Of a stretch of 24,614 bases of DNA, positions 7,457-15,798 are shown one piece after another. A program made the translations under genes and the position numbers. Every line of letters begins with the position of its first letter. The stretch's first letter is position 1. This DNA is from Rubrobacter_F sp035642415 (GTDB taxonomy: Bacteria > Actinomycetota > Rubrobacteria > Rubrobacterales > Rubrobacteraceae): assembly GCA_035642415.1 (NCBI GenBank), contig DASQSI010000026.1:1-24614 (forward strand). Direction: 5' to 3'. The notes under the pieces were generated by a model. It was not told where the DNA came from. It made no database searches and saw nothing but the letters and a program-made list of their open reading frames with translations.

Positions 7457-8758
7457 CTACCCAATGAAGCTCTCCAGCGCAGCGAGCGCCATCCTGGCCT
7501 GTCGGCCACGACGCTCAGGCTTGGAGAGCCGGCATCCGTTCTCACGCTTGGGGGCGGCAGGCACGAGACCCCAATTGGCGTTTATGGGCTGCAGGATGCC
7601 GTCTTTAACGGTGATGTAATAGGCGAGCGCGCCCAACATGGTGCCTTGAGGCATCTCGATCGGTTCTTCGCCCCGGGCAAGTCGCGCGGCGTTCGTACCC
7701 GCTATGTATCCCATCGCTGTGCTCTCGACGTAACCCTCGACTCCGGTGAGCTGGCCGGCGAAGAACAGTGGCTCGCCCGTGCGAACGCGCATCGTGGCGT
7801 CGAGCATCCGATTCGACGGCAGATAAGTGTTGCGGTGCATGACGCCCATGCGGGCGAACTCGGCATTCTCCATGCCAGGGATGGTGCGGAAGACGCGTTT
7901 CTGCTCGCCCCACTTAAGACGCGTCTGGAAGCCCACCATGTTGAATAGCCGTCCTTCGGCGTCGTCCTGCCTGAGCTGCACAACCGCGTAGGGCTCCTTG
8001 CTGGTGTGTGGATCAGGCAAGCCCACGGGCTTCATCGGGCCGAACCTCAGCGTCTCGAGACCGCGACGTGCGATCACCTCCACCGGCAAACATCCCTCGA
8101 AGTACATGTCCTCCTCGAAGTCCTTTATAGGGGCGAGCTCCGCCTCTACAAGCGCCTCGACGAAGGAGTAATACTCCTCCTCATACATCGGGCAGTTCAG
8201 GTAGGCAGCCTCACCCTTATCGTAGCGGGAGGCGAGGTAAACCTTCTCCTCGTCCAAGGACTCACGGAAGATGATGGGGGACGCCGCGTCATAGAAAAAC
8301 AAAGTCTCGCCGGAGAGAGCGGTGATCTTCTCTGCCAGCGCGTCCGAGGTCAGGGGGCCGGTGGCGATGACCGTGGGGCCCGAAGGTATCTCTGTGGCCT
8401 CCTCGCGAACCACCCTTATGTTCGGGTGGCCGTGCACCGCCTCCGTAACGGCCAGCGAGAAGTCCTCCCGCGCGAGACCCAACGCGCCACCCGCTGGGAC
8501 CATATTCGCGTCGGCACAGTGAATGATTACAGACTCCAGGCGCCTGAGCTCCTCCTTCAAGAGCCCAGATGCCGTCTCCAAAGAAAGGTTGCCCATCGAG
8601 TTCGAGCAGACCAGCTCGGCCAAAGAGTCGGTGCGGTGGGCTGGCGTTTGCTTGACCGGCCGCATTTCCCACAGCTCGACCGAGCAGCCCCTCTCGGCCG
8701 CCTGCCAGGCAGCCTCGCTACCCGCGAGGCCACCGCCGATAACCGTTACATCCACCAT
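7457..8758 (-). CDS. trmFO: Methylenetetrahydrofolate--tRNA-(uracil-5-)-methyltransferase TrmFO
   Basis: This 433-residue flavoenzyme methylates U54 in the T-loop of tRNAs, with methylenetetrahydrofolate as carbon donor and reduced FAD. The FAD-binding motif VIGGGLAGSEAAW is at residues 6-18. WEMRPVKQTPAH and ELVCSNSMGN follow; C52 corresponds to the flavin-proximal catalytic cysteine (C53 in the Bacillus enzyme) and C224 in FEGCLPVE to the second (C226). The motif FVGQLTGVEGYVESTAMG, seen here as FAGQLTGVEGYVESTAMG, is the family's C-terminal hallmark. Length matches the family (about 435). The ATG at 8758 is followed by GTG two codons on, either usable; the ribosome binding site CGGAG is somewhat distant. 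A 66-base gap to the upstream operon suggests it may have its own promoter. Confidence 0.96.
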   Translation of the reverse strand: MVDVTVIGGGLAGSEAAWQAAERGCSVELWEMRPVKQTPAHRTDSLAELVCSNSMGNLSLETASGLLKEELRRLESVIIHCADANMVPAGGALGLAREDFSLAVTEAVHGHPNIRVVREEATEIPSGPTVIATGPLTSDALAEKITALSGETLFFYDAASPIIFRESLDEEKVYLASRYDKGEAAYLNCPMYEEEYYSFVEALVEAELAPIKDFEEDMYFEGCLPVEVIARRGLETLRFGPMKPVGLPDPHTSKEPYAVVQLRQDDAEGRLFNMVGFQTRLKWGEQKRVFRTIPGMENAEFARMGVMHRNTYLPSNRMLDATMRVRTGEPLFFAGQLTGVEGYVESTAMGYIAGTNAARLARGEEPIEMPQGTMLGALAYYITVKDGILQPINANWGLVPAAPKRENGCRLSKPERRGRQARMALAALESFIG

Positions 8759-8824
8759 TCGGTGATCATACTCCGTAGAAAAGCCGCACAGCTGGGAACA
8801 TATTTTATGCTATCTACCCTCGAA

Positions 8825-9733
8825 TCATCCCGCGTCCCGGGCGAGGTCGAGGGTGTTTCGGGCCATCCTTATAGACGCGGCGTCCACCATCTGACCATCC
8901 ACGCTTATCGAACCGCTTCCGGTAACGTTGGCCTCCTCGTAAGCGGAAACTACTTTTTTGGCCCACTCCAGCTCTCTCTGGGTGGGAGAGAAGACCCCGT
9001 TGGCGGTTTCGACTTGGCCGGGGTGGATGCACCACTTGCCGTCAAAGCCTAATGAACGGGCGAGGAGACAGCTCTTGCGGAGCCCTTCTTCGTCTTTGTA
9101 GTCGGCGACGGGCCCGTCTATGGCACGAAGGCCAGCGGCGCGAGCGGCCACTACGATACGGTGCATAGCATAGTGGAAGCGGTGGCCGGGGTACGAGTCG
9201 TCCCACTCGTCCATCGTGCCGACGCTCGTCTGCGGCATTCTGATACTGGCGGCGTAGTCACCGGGCCCGAAGACGAGAGCTTCGAGGCGGCTCGTCGAGC
9301 GGGCTATGCCGTCTATGTTGACGAGGCCTTCGGCGGTCTCTATCTGAGCCTCGAGCTTTATCTTGCCGGGCTCAAGGCCCACGTTTAGTTCGACGCTCGT
9401 GAGGAGGATATCCAGGGCGTGGAGGTTTCCGGGACGCTCCACTTTGGGGACCAGGATCAGGTCAAGCCTGTCCCCCGCTTCTTCGACGATCTCGATGACG
9501 TCCCTATAGAAGTGCGGGGTGTCCAGGGCGTTGATGCGGTAGAAGGTCGGACGGTCATGCCAGTCGAGCTCTTCGAGCGCCCGGATGACGTTCACGCGGG
9601 CGCTGGCTTTCGAGCCCGAGGCGACCGCATCTTCGAGGTCGAGAAAGAAAAGGTCCGCTCCGGAGAGTGAACCTTTTTCGATCATCTTCCATTCCGAGGC
9701 GGGAACGGCCAGCACAGAACGGGAGACTCTCAC
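8825..9733 (-). CDS. HpcH/HpaI aldolase / citrate lyase beta-like protein (malyl-CoA lyase or malyl-CoA thioesterase type)
   Basis: A 302-residue TIM-barrel enzyme of the CitE/malyl-CoA lyase superfamily. Visible features are SRSVLAVPASEWKMIEKG, with the Mg2+/CoA-handling FLDLEDAV (residues 30-37), then ILVPKVERPG, QIETAEGLVNID (Mg-binding Glu), VFGPGDYAAS and GKWCIHPGQVE. The FGxGDYAAS stretch is typical of the (3S)-malyl-CoA/beta-methylmalyl-CoA lyases and related thioesterases rather than citrate lyase. No citrate lyase alpha or gamma subunits are nearby. GTG 9733 has GGGGAG seven bases upstream and lies 12 bases after glcF, making this the last gene of the glycolate operon. In context it probably joins glyoxylate and acetyl-CoA to malyl-CoA, or hydrolyses malyl-CoA to malate. 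Confidence 0.88.
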   Translation of the reverse strand: MRVSRSVLAVPASEWKMIEKGSLSGADLFFLDLEDAVASGSKASARVNVIRALEELDWHDRPTFYRINALDTPHFYRDVIEIVEEAGDRLDLILVPKVERPGNLHALDILLTSVELNVGLEPGKIKLEAQIETAEGLVNIDGIARSTSRLEALVFGPGDYAASIRMPQTSVGTMDEWDDSYPGHRFHYAMHRIVVAARAAGLRAIDGPVADYKDEEGLRKSCLLARSLGFDGKWCIHPGQVETANGVFSPTQRELEWAKKVVSAYEEANVTGSGSISVDGQMVDAASIRMARNTLDLARDAG

Positions 9734-9745
9734 CGCGTATCTCCC

Positions 9746-11299
9746 CTATCGGAGCAAAGCTTCCACAGGCTCGCCCCGCAGGGAGGCGTCGAGGACCTCC
9801 ATCGGGTGAACCATCGGCACGTCGTGACCCATCTTCTTCAGAGAAGCCTGTATCTGGAGCATGCAGCCGGGGTTGGAGGTGACGATCAACGACGCACCGG
9901 TCTTGAGAACATTCCTCGCCTTACGTTCTCCGAGCTCGGCGGCAGGCTCGGGTTCGATCATGTTGTAGATGCCAGCCGAGCCGCAGCAGATCTCAGCCTC
10001 TTTTATCTCCTCGATCTCCATCCCGGGTATCTGCCTCAGAACCTGGCGGGGCTCCTTGCGGACACCCTGAGCGTGCGCCAGGTGGCAGGCATCGTGGTAC
10101 GCCGCCGAAACCGGCAAAGGATGCCGCTCGGCGACGGCGCCCATCTCGTACAAAAACTCCGAGACATCCTTGACCTTATCGGAGAACGCTCTGGCTCTCT
10201 CGGCGTACTCAGGGTCGTCGCGCAAAAGGTACGCGTACTCCTTCATCGTCGAACCGCAGCCAGCAGCGTTGACGATTACGTAGTCCAAGTTCTCGGCCTC
10301 GAACGTATCTATGGTCTTCCTTGCGAAGTCTAGGGACTCCTCTTCGCGTCCGGCATGGGTGCTCAAGGCACCGCAGCAGCCTTGGTTCTTAGGGGCGACG
10401 ACCTCGCAACCCTCGGTGGCCAGGACCCGGACGGTTGCGGCGTTGACTTGGGAGAAAAAGACCTGCTGCACGCACCCGATGAGTACCCCGACCCTCCTGC
10501 GCTTCTCGCCCACGGGGGAGGTGTACTCTGGGATCTTCTGTTCCTTCACCAGCTTGGGCATGAGGGCCTCCACCGCTCTCATGCGAGCGGGAAGGCGGCT
10601 CATGACGCCGGCCTTGCGGAGCTTTTTGTCGAGGCCGAAGCGCTGGTAGAGACGCAAAGGTCCGGCGGCGAGCCGCAGACGGCTGCGGTAGGGGAAGAAT
10701 CGGAAGATCATGTCCCGGAACGCCTTGTCGTCGGCCCTTCGCTCGTAGCGACGCTCGACCTGAGCCCGGGTGGCCTCTATGAGCTTGTCGTACTGCACGC
10801 CTGAAGGGCAGGCGGTGACGCAGGCCATACACCCAAGGCACAGGTCCCAATGACGAACCATAGTGTCGTTCATCGGCTCCTCGGTGAGGCCCTTGTTCAT
10901 GAGGTAGATGCGCCCGCGCGGGGAGTCCATTTCCTCGCCGAAAAGAACGTAGGTCGGGCAGGTCGGCAGGCAGAAGCCGCAGTGAACGCACTCGTCTATG
11001 AGCTGTTTGTCCGGCGGGCGGTGATCATCGAAGGCCGGGAAGTCGAAGCTGCCGCTCTCGGGACGATCCTCGCCCACGGTCTGTAAGATCGGGCCCGAAG
11101 TGGCGGCGCGGGTGTTCTGGCCGACGTCCTGCGGACTGCCGGCACCGATGGCGCCAGCCATCGCCTGTTCCCGTGCGGTGCCTTCATGATCGCTTCGCTC
11201 CTCGGCGGCGTCCGTCGCGTCGTAGCGGTTGCCCTGCTCTTGCGGGTGCGGGGACCTGGCTGGTCTTCCGTCCGAAGACCCGTTGTTCCTCTCGGTCAC
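9746..11299 (-). CDS. glcF: Glycolate oxidase Fe-S subunit GlcF
   Basis: This is the iron-sulfur subunit of glycolate oxidase, which passes electrons from the FAD subunits towards quinones. With the GTG start at 11299 it is 517 residues. That start shares its G with the TAG of glcE (TAGTG) and has GGGAGG six bases upstream. Two 4Fe-4S motifs are visible: CVHCGFCLPTCP (C104-) and CLGCMACVTACP (C154-). Two Cys-rich (CCG) domains follow, with NQGCCGALSTHAG and EICCGSAGIYN. GlcF proteins are usually about 400-450 residues; the first ~95 residues here are a hydrophilic, low-complexity extension not seen in standard GlcF. It is possible that an internal start is used, but the ribosome binding site supports 11299. 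Confidence 0.93.
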   Translation of the reverse strand: MTERNNGSSDGRPARSPHPQEQGNRYDATDAAEERSDHEGTAREQAMAGAIGAGSPQDVGQNTRAATSGPILQTVGEDRPESGSFDFPAFDDHRPPDKQLIDECVHCGFCLPTCPTYVLFGEEMDSPRGRIYLMNKGLTEEPMNDTMVRHWDLCLGCMACVTACPSGVQYDKLIEATRAQVERRYERRADDKAFRDMIFRFFPYRSRLRLAAGPLRLYQRFGLDKKLRKAGVMSRLPARMRAVEALMPKLVKEQKIPEYTSPVGEKRRRVGVLIGCVQQVFFSQVNAATVRVLATEGCEVVAPKNQGCCGALSTHAGREEESLDFARKTIDTFEAENLDYVIVNAAGCGSTMKEYAYLLRDDPEYAERARAFSDKVKDVSEFLYEMGAVAERHPLPVSAAYHDACHLAHAQGVRKEPRQVLRQIPGMEIEEIKEAEICCGSAGIYNMIEPEPAAELGERKARNVLKTGASLIVTSNPGCMLQIQASLKKMGHDVPMVHPMEVLDASLRGEPVEALLR

Positions 11300-12582
11300 T
11301 AGATACCTCCCAAGAACCTGCCCGGGTTCAGCACGCCCCGGGGATCGAACTTTTCCTTTACCCGTCGAGTGAGGCCGAGGTAGTCCCCCGCCGGTCCCCA
11401 CACGTCGACCCTCTTCTTTATCGAGGGCGGAGCTTTCTGTACAACCAAGCTTCCGCCCCGGCGGACCCAGATCTCGCGCAGCTCCTCGATGACCCTCACC
11501 TGCGCCTCCTCGCCCCCCCCGGAGAGACCAACCAGGGTAATGCCATTCGCGGCGTGGCTGGTAATGTGGGGCGTAACCTCCCTACGCTCGCAAGCCCCGA
11601 ACACCGAGTCGAGCACGCCCGCGAGCTCCGCGGGCGGAGCTCCGATCTTGAGCACCACCTCGTCTTCCGCCTCGGACGTATCGGGTGGCGTTAAGGGTCC
11701 TAGATAGGGGATTTCCTCGTCGCTTAAAGCATGCACCTCCCCGAAAGGCTTAAAGAGGAAAGACGCTGTCTCCGCCTGCGCCTCAACGGCGGACGGTATG
11801 CCTTCGATGAGGAGGGTGAGAAGCCTCGTATCCTCGTTCCAGTACAGCTCCAGGGCGCTCGAGACGATCTGGGAATGCACTATAGCCTGCGCCGCTTCGC
11901 CCACCTCTTTAGTGTTCGAGAGCTCAACCGCCACCGTGCGGGCCGCCTCGGGCCTGGGATGCAGCCGGAAGTTGGCGGTCGCGATCAGACCTATAGTACC
12001 TAAAGACCCTGTAAAGAGCTTGGAGAGGTCGTAGCCGGCCACGTTCTTGACGACTTTGCCGCCGGCCTTTGCCACCGTCCCGTTCGCGAGCACTACTGTA
12101 ATCCCGATGATGAGGTCCCTTATGGTCCCGTAGCGTAGCCTTCTCGGTCCCGAGGAGTTCGTTGCGATGATGCCCCCGATTGTAGCCCCTTTCTCTGCGG
12201 GGTCGATGCCAAGGATCTGGTCGGAGTCAGCGAGCTGCTCTTGCAAGGTTTCGAGCTTTATCCCGGCCTGGACCCGTACTATCTGATCTCCGGGAACATG
12301 TTCGATGACCTCGTTCATGCGTACGGTGCTGACGATGAGATCCAGCGCGCTCGGCGGGTTGCCTAAAAGCATCTTCGTCCCACTGCCTCGAGGGGCTATC
12401 GAAAGGCCCTCGCTGTCGGCGAGCTGGTGAAGCTCGCTCGCCTCTTCGATGGAACCCGGCTCGACTACGAACGAGGGGCGAATACCGTCCACGGCATCTT
12501 CCGATGCAGCCTCCCAGGCGTGCTCTTCACCGACTATCCCCTGCAAATCTGCCAAGGAGATCTTCGTACCCGTAGTATCCAC
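11299..12582 (-). CDS. glcE: Glycolate oxidase FAD-binding subunit GlcE
   Basis: A 427-residue FAD-linked oxidase paralogous to GlcD but with a shorter C-terminus; it is required for glycolate oxidase activity as a partner of GlcD and GlcF. The PP-loop SIAPRGSGTKMLLGNPP is near residues 61-77. The FAD-domain motifs GGIIATNSSGPRRLRYG and KNVAGYDLSKLFTGSLG follow. The GTG start at 12582 overlaps the TAG of glcD in a TAGTG junction and is preceded by GGAGAA. The open frame extends 81 codons upstream inside glcD, but that part is antisense-like noise in frame with no homology. The protein is longer than the ~350 residues of the E. coli subunit. Confidence 0.93.
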   Translation of the reverse strand: MDTTGTKISLADLQGIVGEEHAWEAASEDAVDGIRPSFVVEPGSIEEASELHQLADSEGLSIAPRGSGTKMLLGNPPSALDLIVSTVRMNEVIEHVPGDQIVRVQAGIKLETLQEQLADSDQILGIDPAEKGATIGGIIATNSSGPRRLRYGTIRDLIIGITVVLANGTVAKAGGKVVKNVAGYDLSKLFTGSLGTIGLIATANFRLHPRPEAARTVAVELSNTKEVGEAAQAIVHSQIVSSALELYWNEDTRLLTLLIEGIPSAVEAQAETASFLFKPFGEVHALSDEEIPYLGPLTPPDTSEAEDEVVLKIGAPPAELAGVLDSVFGACERREVTPHITSHAANGITLVGLSGGGEEAQVRVIEELREIWVRRGGSLVVQKAPPSIKKRVDVWGPAGDYLGLTRRVKEKFDPRGVLNPGRFLGGI

Positions 12583-14036
12583 TAGAAGTTCTCCGCGAGG
12601 CCGGCTTTTTGGATCGGGTGCATGCGGAAGGGACCGGGTCGCTCCCCACACAAGCGCGGAGTTGGGAAGATCTTGCCAGGATTGCAGATCTGGTGCGGGT
12701 CGAAGGCACACCGCAAAAGCTGCATGGTGTTCATGTCCTCTTCGGTGAACATCTTGGGCATGTACTTCTTTTTGTCCTGGCCGATGCCGTGCTCCCCGGT
12801 GAGGGACCCACCGTACTCCAGGCAAGCAAACACTATCTCACCGGCCAGCTCCTCGGCCCGCTCGGACTCGCCTTCGATCTCGTTGTTGTACAGGACCAGA
12901 GGGTGCAGGTTACCGTCTCCGGCGTGGAAGACGTTTGCCACCCGTAGCCCGTACTCCTCGCTGAGCTCGGAGATCCTTTTAAGGACCGGCCCGAGCTCCG
13001 TGCGTGGGATCACACTGTCCTGGACATAGTAGTCGTGGCTGATGCGTCCCATCGCCCCGAACGCTGCCTTGCGGCCCTTCCAGAAGAGCGCCCGCTCTTC
13101 GTCGTCCTCGGCGACCCGGATCTCGGTGGCGTTGTTCCCCTCGAAGACCTCGATCACCTGCTCGAACTGGTTAGCCACCTCAGCCTCCGAGCCATCGAGC
13201 TCTAGAAGGAGTATCGCCCCGGCTTCCGGAAACCCCGGGTGCACCGCGGCCTCGACCGCCTCGATGCACAAAGCATCCATCATTTCAACGGCGGCCGGCA
13301 CTATCCCGGCGCCTATAATTCCCGAGACGGCGCTCCCGGCCTGCTCGGTGTCTTCGAAGGCTGCCAGCAGGGTCCGCACCGCCTGCGGCACGCGTACGAG
13401 TCGCAGGGTTATCTTGGTCGCTATCCCCAAAGTCCCTTCGGAGCCGACGAACGCACCGAGCAAGTCGTAGCCCGGCGCGTCGGGCGCCTTGCCACCGCCG
13501 ATCTGCACTACCGAGGCATCCGGCAAGACAACCTCGGCTCCCATCACGTGGTTGGTGGTGAAGCCGTACTTAAGGCAGTGAACCCCGCCGGAGTTCTCAG
13601 CCAGGTTGCCGCCGATGGAGGAGACAAGCTGGCTTGCGGGGTCCGGGGCGTAGTAGTAGCCCTCGTCGGCCACCTCCTGACTAACCCACATATTTATGAC
13701 GCCCGGCTCGACCACGATTCGCTGGTTCGGGATGTCCACCTCAAGGATCCGGCGCATCCTCGAGAGCACTATCAGTATCCCCGCTTCGACCGGCAAGGCT
13801 CCGCCCGAGAGCCCGGTCCCCGAGCCGCGGGCGACGTACGGGATCCCCTCGTCGTAGCAGACCTTGACTATGCTCTGCACCTGCTCGACACTCTCGGGGA
13901 GCACGACGAGATCGGGGATGACCCGGTAGTTCATCAGACCATCGCACTCGTAGGTCCTGAGCTGCTCGCGGTCGGAGATCACACCCTCCGGCCCCAGGAT
14001 GGTCTGCATAGTTTGTATCAGCTGATCCCGCTCCAT
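12582..14036 (-). CDS. glcD: Glycolate oxidase FAD subunit GlcD
   Basis: This is the 484-residue catalytic FAD subunit of glycolate oxidase, which oxidises glycolate (and often D-lactate) to glyoxylate (or pyruvate). The FAD PP-loop YVARGSGTGLSGGALP is at 67-82. Further conserved segments are GGNLAENSGGVHCLKYG and LGAFVGSEGTLGIATKITL. The C-terminal substrate domain carries NVFHAGDGNLHPLVLY (metal/substrate His and Asp) and GGSLTGEHGIGQDKK. Length is normal for GlcD (about 500). The ATG at 14036 follows GGAAGGGAACCGAAC, and glxR ends 33 bases upstream. Specificity for glycolate rather than D-lactate is inferred from the adjacent glcE and glcF. Confidence 0.95.
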   Translation of the reverse strand: MERDQLIQTMQTILGPEGVISDREQLRTYECDGLMNYRVIPDLVVLPESVEQVQSIVKVCYDEGIPYVARGSGTGLSGGALPVEAGILIVLSRMRRILEVDIPNQRIVVEPGVINMWVSQEVADEGYYYAPDPASQLVSSIGGNLAENSGGVHCLKYGFTTNHVMGAEVVLPDASVVQIGGGKAPDAPGYDLLGAFVGSEGTLGIATKITLRLVRVPQAVRTLLAAFEDTEQAGSAVSGIIGAGIVPAAVEMMDALCIEAVEAAVHPGFPEAGAILLLELDGSEAEVANQFEQVIEVFEGNNATEIRVAEDDEERALFWKGRKAAFGAMGRISHDYYVQDSVIPRTELGPVLKRISELSEEYGLRVANVFHAGDGNLHPLVLYNNEIEGESERAEELAGEIVFACLEYGGSLTGEHGIGQDKKKYMPKMFTEEDMNTMQLLRCAFDPHQICNPGKIFPTPRLCGERPGPFRMHPIQKAGLAENF

Positions 14037-14069
14037 GTTCGGTTCCCTTCCCTTGTGTGTCCGGGAGCC

Positions 14070-14966
14070 TTAGCTCCCCTCCCCTATCGTGTGTTGCGCC
14101 AAGTCTTCGATAAACACGAGCATTGCCGAGTGATCCTCGCCTCCCGACCCCTTGGCTACCAGCGCCTCTAATACCTGGTCCACGATAGCCGTGACTGGCA
14201 ACGGCACCCCGTACTCCTTACCCGCCGCGAGTGCTATCCCCAGGTCTTTTCGATGCAATTCTAGCCTAAAACCAGGGTTGAATTCATGTTTCAGGAAGTT
14301 TTCGCTTTTAGCCTCCATGACCTTATTTCCCGCGAGCCCCCCGGAGAGCACCTGGATTACCTTCGCCGGGCTTGCTCCGGCTTTCGACCCGAGTACGAGG
14401 GCTTCACTCACCGCCTCTATAGTCAGGGCCACTACGATCTGGTTGCACGCCTTGACCACCTGCCCCGTCCCCGACTCGCCCACGTGCACGATCGTCTTGC
14501 CCATAACGTCGAAGAGGGGCTTGGCCCGCTCGAAATCTTCCTGGCTCCCGCCGACCATGATCGAAAGCGTTCCGGCTTCCGCACCTGTCTCTCCGCCGCT
14601 TACAGGAGCGTCGAGCATGCTCGCGCCCATCTCGCGAGCCTTCTGCGCAACCTTCTCCGTCGCGACCGGCGAGATCGTGCTCATGTCTACGAGCAGCGTG
14701 CCTTCCGTTACCCCCTCAAGTACACCGTTCTCCCCGGTAACAACCTCCTCGACTTGCGGAGAGTCCGGAAGCATGGTGATGACGGTGTTGCACACCTCCG
14801 CTACCTCCTTCGGACTTCCGGCGGTTTCCGCACCGTTTCCCGCAAGCTCCTCGACCGCCCCCCAGCTCCGGTTATAAACCACGAGCCCGTATCCGGCCTC
14901 CATCAGATTGCGGGCCATCGGCTTACCCATGATCCCGAGCCCTATAAACCCTACCTTCCCGGCCAT
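14070..14966 (-). CDS. glxR: 2-hydroxy-3-oxopropionate (tartronate semialdehyde) reductase GlxR
   Basis: A 298-residue member of the beta-hydroxyacid dehydrogenase family, reducing tartronate semialdehyde to D-glycerate with NAD(P)H. The N-terminal Rossmann motif VGFIGLGIMGKPMARNL is at 5-21. The substrate-binding DAPVSGGETGAEAGTLS (S123, G124, G125) and the catalytic lysine K172 in GQVVKACNQI are present. The start is set at ATG 14966, four bases after AGGAGGG; an ATG immediately before it (14969) is too close to the ribosome binding site. The open frame continues upstream into hyi but that part has no homology. It follows hyi by about 20 bases. The family also includes 3-hydroxyisobutyrate dehydrogenase; neighbouring hyi favours GlxR. 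Confidence 0.9.
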   Translation of the reverse strand: MAGKVGFIGLGIMGKPMARNLMEAGYGLVVYNRSWGAVEELAGNGAETAGSPKEVAEVCNTVITMLPDSPQVEEVVTGENGVLEGVTEGTLLVDMSTISPVATEKVAQKAREMGASMLDAPVSGGETGAEAGTLSIMVGGSQEDFERAKPLFDVMGKTIVHVGESGTGQVVKACNQIVVALTIEAVSEALVLGSKAGASPAKVIQVLSGGLAGNKVMEAKSENFLKHEFNPGFRLELHRKDLGIALAAGKEYGVPLPVTAIVDQVLEALVAKGSGGEDHSAMLVFIEDLAQHTIGEGS

Positions 14967-14985
14967 CATCCCTCCTCTTACGGTT

Positions 14986-15798
14986 TCAAAGTTGTAAGTC
15001 AGCGACCGCGGCTTCGCCGCCGCGCAGCCGACGAGGCATCCACCCCAGGCTCTCCTCGGTCGTCTCTGTCGTGGGGTTGTACTCCAGGCCGACGTAGCCG
15101 GAGTAGTCAAGCTCCTCAAGGGTGGCGAGGACGTAAGGGTAGTGGATCTCGCCCGTGCCCGGCTCCCCTCGTTCCGGCGAGTCCGCGATCTGGACGTGCC
15201 CGATGAGGCCAACGTATCCCCGCAGGTTCGCGGCCAGGTTCCCCTCCATTCGCTGCATGTGGTAGAGATCGTGCTGTATCTTTACGTTTTCCCGCGCGAG
15301 ACCCTTAACGAAGCTCACCGCCTGCGCCGTGGTGTGCAAGAGGTACGGCCCGTTCTCGAAGGTGTTCACTGCCTCGACGAGCACTTCGACGCCGAACCTC
15401 GCCGCCTCGTCGGCGGCGAACCCGACGTTTCTGCGCGCCAGCGCGAGCTGCTCCTCCCGACCCATGCCCGCGATCTCATGTCCCACGAGAGCGTTCAGCC
15501 TCGGGCACCCGATCCCTCGGGCCAGCTCCAGCGCCACCGGCACGTTCTTGCGGAATTGCTCCTCGCGCTCCGGATCGCCCGCCAGACCCCGATCCCCGTG
15601 TGGCATGTCTCCGGCGTCGAAGTTCATTAGCGCAACCCAGAGGTTAGCTTCCCTGATAGCCATCTCGACCGCCCCAAGTTCCTCGCCGGAGGGCCACCAG
15701 AACTCGACCGCCGAGAAGCCTGCTTCGGCGGCCCGGCCGAAACGCTCAAGGAACGGCGCCTCCTTGAACAGGATAGAAACGTTCGCGCTGAACCTCAT
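14986..15798 (-). CDS. hyi: Hydroxypyruvate isomerase Hyi
   Basis: A 270-residue xylose-isomerase-like TIM barrel that interconverts hydroxypyruvate and tartronate semialdehyde. It begins MRFSANVSILFKEAPFLERF, a hallmark of the family, followed by GFSAVEFWWPSGEE. The two catalytic glutamates known from the E. coli enzyme (E142, E240) correspond to E142 in VLVEAVNTFENGPYLL and E239 in GLEYNPTTET. KIQHDLYHMQRMEGNL and GHVQIADSPERGEPGTGE supply metal and substrate ligands. The start at ATG 15798 was preferred over GTG 15810 because GAGGAG ends four bases before it. It is the first gene of the six-gene minus-strand operon. Confidence 0.92.
   Translation of the reverse strand: MRFSANVSILFKEAPFLERFGRAAEAGFSAVEFWWPSGEELGAVEMAIREANLWVALMNFDAGDMPHGDRGLAGDPEREEQFRKNVPVALELARGIGCPRLNALVGHEIAGMGREEQLALARRNVGFAADEAARFGVEVLVEAVNTFENGPYLLHTTAQAVSFVKGLARENVKIQHDLYHMQRMEGNLAANLRGYVGLIGHVQIADSPERGEPGTGEIHYPYVLATLEELDYSGYVGLEYNPTTETTEESLGWMPRRLRGGEAAVADLQL

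Noticed and set aside
8006..9052. 348-codon plus-strand open frame opposite trmFO and the CitE-like gene
   Set aside because: It spans the antisense of two clearly conserved genes and the gap between them; high GC content keeps antisense frames open, and the translation has no recognisable motif.
8825..9733. True citrate lyase beta subunit (CitE)
   Set aside because: No citD or citF genes are adjacent and the FGPGDYAAS motif fits malyl-CoA-type enzymes better.
13239..14171. 310-codon plus-strand open frame opposite glcD
   Set aside because: Antisense to a well-conserved oxidase; His/Arg/Gly-rich composition typical of shadow frames and no ribosome binding site.
14286..15206. 306-codon plus-strand open frame opposite glxR and hyi
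   Set aside because: Antisense shadow crossing the boundary of two real genes; Arg-rich, no family resemblance.
14970..15212. Extended N-terminus for GlxR
   Set aside because: The extra ~80 residues are an out-of-frame reading of hyi; the Rossmann motif starts directly after the ATG at 14966 with a strong ribosome binding site.
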